Source: JBDHAC01 sp039589195 (GTDB lineage Bacteria; Gemmatimonadota; Gemmatimonadetes; Palauibacterales; Palauibacteraceae). Taken from it: a stretch of DNA of 64,000 nt. The translations under genes were made by a program, and so were the position numbers. The stretch covers positions 23,945 to 87,944 of the forward strand of contig JBDHHV010000038.1 of the NCBI GenBank assembly GCA_039589195.1, given 5' to 3'. This document shows, in pieces, positions 44,410 to 52,149 of the stretch. The first letter of the stretch is position 1. Each line of letters opens with the position of its first letter. The notes under the pieces are model-generated. The model was not told the DNA's origin. It saw only the letters and a program-made list of their open reading frames with translations, and did not search any database.

Positions 44410-46863
44410 ATGAGTCTCGCTCGCGCCGTTTCCCGGATCCTTCCCGTCACCGTGCTGACCCTCCCACTCGTCCACTGTTCGGGCGCACCGTCGGACTCTC
44501 CCGTGCGCACGGTCGAAATGCCGCTCAAGCTCCAAGAGCACCTCGATGCCGCAACGGTCGTGGGCTCCGAAGTGCCTGCGGACCGGCCGCAGCCCGTCGA
44601 GTGGCGCTTTGACGAGTCCCAGCCAGAGTGGACTCCGTACACCAATCCAGGCTCGCACCCGTTGGCGCCGATGCAGCCCCCCGAAGTGACCTGGGAAGCG
44701 AGTGCGCTGCGACTGAGCGTGGACGAGCGGAGCCGAACGCTGGATGGCGAGGCGCTCGCCGGAATCCTGACGACAGGGGTCCCCGGTTGGAGGATCGTGG
44801 ATTGGCCGACAGTCATCGTCCGGGCCAGGACGACCGACCCGTCTCAATCGCTTTACCTGATCGGTGGCTTCGGACCTCAGCTGGAACTCCTCGGCCGGGT
44901 ACCCCTCCACGGAGACGGACAGGTCCAGACTTACCGCCTCGAGTATCCGGTGACAGAGGATCAGATCCCGCCTCTGGAGAGGATTGGGCTGGCTCTGGTG
45001 AGTCAGCGTCCGGGCTCGGTGGACATCCTTTCCGTAAGCGCCAAGCCGGCCCAGGCCGAGTTCCACGAGGCGAAGGCCGACGTGCGGAGCGTGGCCAAGG
45101 CCGACGAGATGCGGGAGGCGCTCTACGTTCACGCCCCGGCGCGCGTGACATTTCCGCTTCGCTTTACCGGCGAGGCCGACTTTGCCGCTGGTATCGGGTC
45201 GGTGCGGGCGGGCGACACGCTGCGCTTCCGCGTTTCCCTGGAGATCGTGGGGGAGGAACTCCGGGTGCTTGCGGAGAAAACCGTCAGCGATCCGGCCCAT
45301 TGGGTGGAGGTCTCGGCCCCGATTGAGGGAGTCGCACGGACGACGGCCTCCCTGGTGCTGGAGACGGACGCGAGCCGTCCGGGGGCGGTGGGGCTCTGGG
45401 GAGCCCCGACGGTGAGTGAACGGAGGGACGCACCCGCGCCCGATGTGATCTTCTACGTCATCGACGGTGCCGGGGCGGACTGGATGAGCCTGTACGGCTA
45501 CAACCGGCGGACCACCCCCTTTCTCGAGCGTCTCGCCGGGGAGGCCGTAGTGTTCGAGAATGCGTACAGCAACGCCACGTTTACGCCGACGTCCACGTCC
45601 TCCTACATGACCTCTCTGCTGTATAGCGCGATCGACCGCTACCGCTCGTTATCGGACAAGATCCCGGACGGCGTGACTACAATGGCCGAGCACTTCGGTA
45701 GAGTCGGCTACCAGACCGGTGTGTTCGTCTCGAACCCCAACGCCGCGACAGCGTCGGGCCTGGAGCGAGGAGTGGACCTGGTCCGTGTGCTGGATCCGCC
45801 CGTGCCCGCCGTTTCCTCCGAGCACCTGCACCGCGCCTTCTGGGATTGGAGAGACGCATATCCCGGTACCCCCTACTGGGCGCACTTCCAGACGACGGAT
45901 GTGCACGAGCCCTTCCGGCCGATGGCTCCGTTCTCAGGGCTCTTCATCACGCCGGAGCTGCGGACCCGGTACATCGAGTGGGACGAGGCGGCACAGTCAG
46001 ACGAGATAGATCTCGGCGACACCGCTTGGTGGACGCGGCACGCCCTTGCGCAGCAGGCCCTGTACGATGAGGGGATGGCCCACCAGGATCACCACCTGGA
46101 GCGGTTCGTGGAGCGGCTGAAGTCAGAGGGCCGGTGGGAGAACACGATCCTCGTGATCGCGTCCGATCACGGGTATCCCGCCGGGAGTCACCGGAGGATG
46201 CCCGGTCATCCGAACGACGCGCCCCACATCCACCCGTTCACCACGCGCATCCCGCTGATGTTCCTTTGGCCTGGCCACATCGAGGGCGGGCGGAGGATCC
46301 GCACGCCCGTGTCGATGATCGACGTGCTCCCGACGCTGCTTGACCTGACCGGACTTCCCCAGCCCGAGGTAGGACAGGGCCAGTCGCTCGCGCCTCTGCT
46401 GTTCGGGCAGGTCACGGAGGAAGAGTGGGAATCACAGCCCGTATTCGTGGACGCCCTCGCGATCGATCTGGTCTCCGGGGAGCTGGTGGGAAACATCGAG
46501 GTGATCGACGGCCGCTGGGGTGCCTCGCTGTGCCTGCGGCCCGACGACCCCGAGGCAGAAGTCCGGGGAGCGCGGATCCAGGACGGGTTGACGAGATGCA
46601 CGGAGGCATTCCCCGGGTGGGAGCGGGAAAGCCGGACCCCGCCGCGCGAGCGCCTGCTGGTCTACGATCTCTGGGACGGCCCACTGCTGGAGCGTCCGAT
46701 CAACGAGGAGCGACCGGATCTGGTGGGACGGTACACTGCGCTCCTCGAGACACAGGTCGAGGTCAACGCGGCGCTGCGGGAGATCATTTCGGGCGGAGGT
46801 CAGTCCGTGGAGCTGCGGCCCGAGCAACTCGAACAACTGCGGAGACTGGGATACATCCGGTAA
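44410..46863 (+). CDS. Sulfatase-like AP-superfamily lipoprotein, array gene 1
   Basis: The product has 817 residues. A signal peptide ends near VHCSG; the residue before Cys is unusual for a lipobox. Residues about 35-340 form two beta-rich modules with the array signature LDAATVVGSEVPADRPQP. The catalytic domain starts with FYVIDGAGADWMSLYGYNRR (metal ligand Asp352) and has Thr392 in FTPTSTSSYMTS where sulfatases have the formylglycine Cys. FQTTDVH and ASDHG (Asp586, His587) add metal ligands, and PVSMIDVLPTLLDL ends the core. The lack of Cys argues against classical sulfatase activity; a Thr nucleophile is used by phosphoethanolamine and glycerophosphate transferases of this superfamily. 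The C-terminus is LEQLRRLGYIR. Gene 2 starts 41 bases downstream. Confidence 0.85.
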   Translation: MSLARAVSRILPVTVLTLPLVHCSGAPSDSPVRTVEMPLKLQEHLDAATVVGSEVPADRPQPVEWRFDESQPEWTPYTNPGSHPLAPMQPPEVTWEASALRLSVDERSRTLDGEALAGILTTGVPGWRIVDWPTVIVRARTTDPSQSLYLIGGFGPQLELLGRVPLHGDGQVQTYRLEYPVTEDQIPPLERIGLALVSQRPGSVDILSVSAKPAQAEFHEAKADVRSVAKADEMREALYVHAPARVTFPLRFTGEADFAAGIGSVRAGDTLRFRVSLEIVGEELRVLAEKTVSDPAHWVEVSAPIEGVARTTASLVLETDASRPGAVGLWGAPTVSERRDAPAPDVIFYVIDGAGADWMSLYGYNRRTTPFLERLAGEAVVFENAYSNATFTPTSTSSYMTSLLYSAIDRYRSLSDKIPDGVTTMAEHFGRVGYQTGVFVSNPNAATASGLERGVDLVRVLDPPVPAVSSEHLHRAFWDWRDAYPGTPYWAHFQTTDVHEPFRPMAPFSGLFITPELRTRYIEWDEAAQSDEIDLGDTAWWTRHALAQQALYDEGMAHQDHHLERFVERLKSEGRWENTILVIASDHGYPAGSHRRMPGHPNDAPHIHPFTTRIPLMFLWPGHIEGGRRIRTPVSMIDVLPTLLDLTGLPQPEVGQGQSLAPLLFGQVTEEEWESQPVFVDALAIDLVSGELVGNIEVIDGRWGASLCLRPDDPEAEVRGARIQDGLTRCTEAFPGWERESRTPPRERLLVYDLWDGPLLERPINEERPDLVGRYTALLETQVEVNAALREIISGGGQSVELRPEQLEQLRRLGYIR

Positions 46864-46904
46864 TTCGGACCCTCACGGCGAACACTCGACACAGGGAGGC
46901 AATC

Positions 46905-49307
46905 ATGCGGTCCCCCACCAACGGATGGGATCGGCGCCTCATCCCCCGCGCGGGTGCTCTGTTCGCGCTGCTGGCAGCGGCCGGGTGCGGGAGCTCCGGC
47001 TCGGACGCTCCCGTCCTCACGGCCGACATGCCCCTCCACCTCGAGGAGCACGTGGACGCGGCGGTCATCGAGGGATCCGAGCTGCCCGCCGACGGTCCCG
47101 AGTCGGTCGTATGGCGCTTCGACGAGCCTCAGCCCGACTGGAGATCGTTTTCCGTGGCCGAGTCGCGCAACCCGCGACAAGTGACCCGTACGGACGATGC
47201 GCTACGGGTCTATGTGACCGCCGCCGATCGCGTGGCTGGTGAAGAAGACTGGGTGGGCGCAGGCATCCACACCGATTCTCCGGGCCTCCTGATTCTGGAA
47301 CCGACCCACCTGCTGGTCCGCGCCCGCACCGAGAGCGCCGGCCGACTGACGGTGGTCACCGACGACCTCCAGGGGTCTCGCCCGCGTAGTTACTACGGAC
47401 TGTTTCAACGCTGGGGCGGGGACAGCCCGATGATCGCGGATGGGTCGGTGCAGAGCTACCTGCTGCCCCTATGGGGGGAGTGGAGCTCCCCATCGTCAGG
47501 GGACGAATGTTGCCGGGTCGGTGTTATAGCCGAGACGTACGAGCCAGGCAGTGTGGACATCCTTTCGGTGACAGTCGTCTCGAGAGCAGCAGCCTTCGCG
47601 GGTGATCCACTTGGCGTGATGACCGTTGCCGCTGGGAGCCACGAACATCGGCGCACGCTGTTCACTCACACGCCCGGGCGGGTTGCCTTCACCGTGCGTG
47701 TTCCCCGTGGCGGTCGGCTCGACGTGGGCCTCGCGGTGGTTCAGGACGAAGCACCGGTGGACTTCAGCGTCACGGTGACCGGCAACAGTCAACAGGAAGA
47801 GGCGAACTTACTCGAGGAGACCCTGGCCGACAGATCGAATTGGGCTCAGCGCACGGTTGACCTTTCCGATTTCGAGGGTCAGACGGTGACGCTCGCGTTG
47901 CAGGCGGACGCCGAGACCCCAGGCACCGTAGCTCTCTGGGCTGCACCTACCCTCAGTGGCTCACCTGACGCTGGCCGACCCAACGTCGTGTTCTACATCA
48001 TCGACGGAGGTTCGGCGGAGCTCATGAGTGTCTACGGATACAACCGCCGCACAACGCCCAACATCGAGCGCCTGGCGGCCGAGGGGGCGGTGTTCGAGCA
48101 GGCCTACAGCAACGCCACACATACGAGGGTTTCCACGCACATGCACCGTGGAGGTTATCAGACAGCAGTCTTCACTGCGAATTCGTACGCGGGCAGAATG
48201 AGCAGCCTGGATCGAGGCGTCGACGCCTTGTGGGACGAGGCCTGGCCCGAGATGAACTATTCCGCTTCGTCGGCGTGGATGCATCGGAGCTTCTGGGAGT
48301 GGCGGGAGGAGTACCCTGCCCAGCCCTACTGGGTGCATTTCCAGACAGTCGATCCGCACCGGCCGTGGGACCCGGTGGCGCCGTTCACCGGCCTTTTCGG
48401 CAGAGCCGACGCACAACGGCGCCTCGCTGACTGGGACTCCCGATTGGAAGAGCAAGGTTGGCCACTTAGGGGATCGGTCCGGACGAAGGTGCCGCTGCCC
48501 CGGCTCAAGGAGTTGTTCGAGAGAGCGGGCGTCGATCTCATGGAGTACGTCAGCGCGAAACAGGCCCTCTACGATGAGGGGATGGCACACAACGATTACC
48601 AGATCGGCCGGCTCGTCAACCGGATCAAGGCGGCTGGCGAATGGGACAATACGATCTTCATCATCGCCGCCGATCACGCCCATGCCAACGCGGGCGTCTA
48701 TCCTAACTTGACCTCAATGGAGACAGCTCTCTACACGTACGAGCAGGCCATATTCAGCCCGTGGAGATCCCACATCCCGATGATCGTGGTCTGGCCGGCA
48801 CGGATCGCTGCCGGCCAGCGCTTCAGCCAGCCGGTATCGATGATCGACATGCTCCCTACGATCGTCGACCTCGCCGGGCTACCCGCGCCCGAGATCACGC
48901 AGGGTCAGTCGCTCGCGCCGTTGCTGCTGCGGCAGGAAGGTTGGGAGCCGCGCCCGGTCATCTTCGATGAGTTCTACACCTCCTTCGACACGGACACGCT
49001 CCGCGGCCGCATCGGTGTGGTCGACGGGCGCTGGGGCGCGTCACTCCTGGTCAACCAGGATCCCTCTCCACCGGAGGAGAACGGCCGAGCCGCTCCACTG
49101 CTGCTTTTCGATCTGTGGAACGATCCGAAGCTCTCTCACAGCCTACACGAGGAGCGGCCCGACCTCGTGGAACACTACACCGAGTTCCTCGAGGCTCAAT
49201 GGGCGGCGCACCGGGCCCTGGCGCAGCGATTCACCCGCTCTGGAGAGGGGGCGGCGTTGACGCCGGAGCAGCTGCGCACGCTTCGCGCGTTGGGATACAT
49301 CCGGTGA
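46905..49307 (+). CDS. Sulfatase-like AP-superfamily lipoprotein, array gene 2, internally deleted
   Basis: This second paralogue has 800 residues, with a good lipobox (LAAAGCGSS) and start 46905 after GGGAGG. The two N-terminal modules include FTHTPGRVAFTVRVPRGG. The catalytic domain has Asp367 in YIIDGGSAELMSVYGYNRR and the nucleophile Thr407 in THTRVSTHMH. Here the 31 residues found in gene 3 between PST and HMHR (starting ASFMTSLQ) are missing in frame, and Pro of the TxPST motif is Val. Asp590-His591 metal ligands are kept. The lost block forms the helix that holds the nucleophile, so activity is doubtful unless the gap is an assembly error. The C-terminus is LRTLRALGYIR. Confidence 0.82.
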   Translation: MRSPTNGWDRRLIPRAGALFALLAAAGCGSSGSDAPVLTADMPLHLEEHVDAAVIEGSELPADGPESVVWRFDEPQPDWRSFSVAESRNPRQVTRTDDALRVYVTAADRVAGEEDWVGAGIHTDSPGLLILEPTHLLVRARTESAGRLTVVTDDLQGSRPRSYYGLFQRWGGDSPMIADGSVQSYLLPLWGEWSSPSSGDECCRVGVIAETYEPGSVDILSVTVVSRAAAFAGDPLGVMTVAAGSHEHRRTLFTHTPGRVAFTVRVPRGGRLDVGLAVVQDEAPVDFSVTVTGNSQQEEANLLEETLADRSNWAQRTVDLSDFEGQTVTLALQADAETPGTVALWAAPTLSGSPDAGRPNVVFYIIDGGSAELMSVYGYNRRTTPNIERLAAEGAVFEQAYSNATHTRVSTHMHRGGYQTAVFTANSYAGRMSSLDRGVDALWDEAWPEMNYSASSAWMHRSFWEWREEYPAQPYWVHFQTVDPHRPWDPVAPFTGLFGRADAQRRLADWDSRLEEQGWPLRGSVRTKVPLPRLKELFERAGVDLMEYVSAKQALYDEGMAHNDYQIGRLVNRIKAAGEWDNTIFIIAADHAHANAGVYPNLTSMETALYTYEQAIFSPWRSHIPMIVVWPARIAAGQRFSQPVSMIDMLPTIVDLAGLPAPEITQGQSLAPLLLRQEGWEPRPVIFDEFYTSFDTDTLRGRIGVVDGRWGASLLVNQDPSPPEENGRAAPLLLFDLWNDPKLSHSLHEERPDLVEHYTEFLEAQWAAHRALAQRFTRSGEGAALTPEQLRTLRALGYIR

Positions 49308-49419
49308 GTTGGACCACCATCCCGAACACTCCGCGTAGCGTCCCTCACCCGACACCGGTGGTCTGACAACCGCAGGGTGTGGCCCCGCCCAGCCCAGTAT
49401 CGTATTCTGGCCCCAAGAT

Positions 49420-49436
49420 TGGGGCATCTCGTCCCA
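49420..49436. promoter_or_regulatory. Repeated element upstream of array gene 3
   Basis: TGGGGCATCTCGTCCCA, a partial palindrome, differs by one base from TGGGGCATCTTGTCCC at 31151-31166, some 18 kb away, also in non-coding DNA. It lies about 85 bases before the start of gene 3. A shared regulator site is a possibility. Confidence 0.35.
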
Positions 49437-49518
49437 AGGCCGTTCCCATGCCGACCTCCGGAGCAGCTCAAGACGTTGAGACGCTGCTTTTCATACCTAA
49501 TACGAGGGGAGTAAGGCC

Positions 49519-51987
49519 ATGCTGCTGGCCGCACCTGGAAGGATCCGTCAGACCTGCCCGTTGCTCGCCCTGGCGCTGGCTCTGGGATCTACGGGTTGCG
49601 ATCGCGATTTGGCCCCCCTGACAGCCGACCGACCGTTGCACCTAGAGGAGCACCTGGACGCTGCCACCGTGGTGGGCTCCGAGCTGCCGTCTGAGGTGCC
49701 GCAGCCGATTGAGTGGCGGTTCGACGAGCCGCAGCCGGATTGGCAACCGGCCCCATCCTGGAACCCCACGATCGACTCGCCGACGCTCACCTACACGGAC
49801 GACGCGCTCCGGGTCACGCTGACCGAGGGCACGAGAAACCCGAACGGCGTCCCGCGCGGCGGGATACAGCTGGAGGTTCCCGAGTGGAGTCGCGAGGACT
49901 GGGCTTTTCTCATGATCCGCGCTCGAACGACTGAGGAGGTCTTTGGAATCTCGATCAACTTCAACCGTCGCGAGGGCTCGGGGACATCGGAGGACTTTCC
50001 CTCGCCGTGGCAGCACACGGGCGATTTCGTGCCCGTGATCGATGACGGTACGGTTCAGACCTACATGCTGCGGGCCGATTGGTCGCGGCAAGTGTGGGAG
50101 GATGACTGGCGGCATCTCGGGCTGTGGCTCGGTTCCGAGGATCCGGCCAGCATCGAAATCCTGTCGATCACCCTGATCCCCAAGGAAGCCAACTACGCCG
50201 AGGCCGGGATTGGGGCGGGCGAGGAAGTCCGGAACCGCGTGTACCGCCGCTCGATCTACACGCACACACCCGGACGGCTGGAATACCGCGTCCGGGTGCC
50301 CGAAGCCGGCCGGCTCGACCTGGGTCTCGGCGTGTTGCGGGACGACGCCCCGGTGACGTTCCAGGTCGAAGCGCGACAGGGCGACAGGACGTATTCCCTG
50401 TTCGAGGAGACCTACGCGGCGAAGGAGACCTGGGGGCAGCGATCGGTGGATCTGTCGTCCCTGGCCGGCGAGACCGTGACGCTGGCACTCGAGGCCGAGT
50501 CGGAGCGCGAGGGCACCGTGGCGCTGTGGGGGGCGCCGACTCTGACCGGGGCGGGCGTCCCCAGAATGCCCAACGTCATCTTCTACGTGATCGATGGCGG
50601 CGCGGCGGACTTCATGAGCGTGTACGGCTACAACCGCCGCACCACCCCGAACATCGAGCGTCTCGCGGCCGAGGGCGCGGTGTTCGAGCACGCGTACTCC
50701 AACGCCTCCTGGACGAGGCCCTCGACGGCGTCCTTCATGACGTCGCTCCAGAACAGCGTGATGGGCGGCTTCCTCAACTGGAACGATCCGGTGCCGGAGG
50801 AAGCGACAACGATGGCCGAGCACATGCACCGCGCCGGGTACCAGACCGCCGTGTTCACCGCGAATCCCAACGCCGGCAGCCTGAGCAACCTGAAGCGCGG
50901 GGTGGATCAGTTCCGAGAGAACTGGGACGATTTCAGCTACACGGGCGACAATCATCGGGAGTCTTCCCGCTTCCTGCACGAGGGCTACTGGAGCTGGCGC
51001 GAGGCCTATCCGGCGGAGCCGTACTGGGCGCACTTCCAGACGACCGACGTGCACGAGGACTTCCCGGCGGTGTCGCCCTTCGCGGGCCTGTTCGTGGGAC
51101 CGGCCGAGCGCGACACGTGGCGAGGGTGGAACGAGCGGCTCAGCGAGGTCGGCGGCCACGGCGCCTACTCCGGGGCGTACGACTCGACCGGCATCAGCCG
51201 CACCGCGTTCTTCTCGCTTCATCAGGGCATGTACGATGAGACGATGGCCCACAACGATTACCAGCTGGGGCGCCTGGTAGATCGACTCAAGGCCGAAGGG
51301 GAGTGGGAGAACACGCTGCTGATCATCGGCGCCGACCACAGCACGGACGCTGCCATGGACGACATGGGAGCCGCGCTCGCCGATTCGCTCCCGCCGCGCT
51401 GGAGCTACCCGCTGTTTCGGCCCTCGGTCAGCCGGGTGCCACTGATCTTCGTGTGGCCTGGGCACATCGAGGGCGGCCAGCGGTTGAGCCAGCAAGTCTC
51501 CATGATCGACGTGCTGCCAACCATTCTCGACCTTCTGGACCTGCCCATGCCCGAGATCATGATGGGCCAATCCCTCGCGCCGCTATTGCTGGGAACAGAC
51601 GGCTGGGAGTCGCGGCCGGTGATCCTGGACGAATTCACCGTCGACCGGGAGACCAACGAGCTCCGCGGCGTGATCGAGGTCGTCGATGGCCGCTGGGGCG
51701 CATCGCTCGAGATCAACCCGCGGCCGCCGGACGAGGATCTGACGGAGGAAGAGGTTGCGGAACGGCGACGCCCCGCCCCACTGCTGCTCTACGATCTGTG
51801 GAGCGATCACTGGTGCCTGTGGAGCGTGCACGAGGAGTACCCCGAGCTCGTAGAGAAGTACACGAAGTTCCTCGAAGAACAGTGGGAGGCGCACCAGGCG
51901 CTGGCGCAGTACTTCACCCGGTCGAGAGACGTGGTGCTCACGCCGGAACAATTACAGACGCTGCGGGCGCTCGGCTACATCAACTGA
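49519..51987 (+). CDS. Sulfatase-like AP-superfamily lipoprotein, array gene 3
   Basis: The product has 822 residues and a lipobox-like STGCDR at the signal end. The array signature LHLEEHLDAATVVGSELP is followed by two beta modules (IYTHTPGRLEYRVRVPEAGR; VTLALEAESEREGTVALWGA). The catalytic domain has Asp359 in FYVIDGGAADFMSVYGYNRR, Thr399 in WTRPSTASFMTSLQ, and Asp606-His607. The nucleophile motif is thus T-R-P-S-T against C-x-P-S-R of sulfatases. The domain is complete and can serve as the reference for the array. The C-terminal tail is LTPEQLQTLRALGYIN. It has its own 211-base upstream region with a repeated element, so it may have a separate promoter. Confidence 0.87.
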   Translation: MLLAAPGRIRQTCPLLALALALGSTGCDRDLAPLTADRPLHLEEHLDAATVVGSELPSEVPQPIEWRFDEPQPDWQPAPSWNPTIDSPTLTYTDDALRVTLTEGTRNPNGVPRGGIQLEVPEWSREDWAFLMIRARTTEEVFGISINFNRREGSGTSEDFPSPWQHTGDFVPVIDDGTVQTYMLRADWSRQVWEDDWRHLGLWLGSEDPASIEILSITLIPKEANYAEAGIGAGEEVRNRVYRRSIYTHTPGRLEYRVRVPEAGRLDLGLGVLRDDAPVTFQVEARQGDRTYSLFEETYAAKETWGQRSVDLSSLAGETVTLALEAESEREGTVALWGAPTLTGAGVPRMPNVIFYVIDGGAADFMSVYGYNRRTTPNIERLAAEGAVFEHAYSNASWTRPSTASFMTSLQNSVMGGFLNWNDPVPEEATTMAEHMHRAGYQTAVFTANPNAGSLSNLKRGVDQFRENWDDFSYTGDNHRESSRFLHEGYWSWREAYPAEPYWAHFQTTDVHEDFPAVSPFAGLFVGPAERDTWRGWNERLSEVGGHGAYSGAYDSTGISRTAFFSLHQGMYDETMAHNDYQLGRLVDRLKAEGEWENTLLIIGADHSTDAAMDDMGAALADSLPPRWSYPLFRPSVSRVPLIFVWPGHIEGGQRLSQQVSMIDVLPTILDLLDLPMPEIMMGQSLAPLLLGTDGWESRPVILDEFTVDRETNELRGVIEVVDGRWGASLEINPRPPDEDLTEEEVAERRRPAPLLLYDLWSDHWCLWSVHEEYPELVEKYTKFLEEQWEAHQALAQYFTRSRDVVLTPEQLQTLRALGYIN

Positions 51988-52149
51988 AGGAAGGTCTCGA
52001 CCTCCTCGAATCGGTGGGGTAGCTTCTCGGTGAATCAGCTCGACCACTCGGGTCTTCGCGCGAGCTGACGCCCCTCGCCCGAGGTGGTGCCAAACGGCTC
52101 GCATACCCGAGTCGGAGCCGGAGTCGCTGTATCCGTAGGAGGCACCGCG

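Noticed and set aside
49642..51570. 642-codon frame antisense to array gene 3
   Set aside because: It mirrors the codon bias of the sense gene and has no domain; the same kind of frame appears opposite genes 2 and 4.
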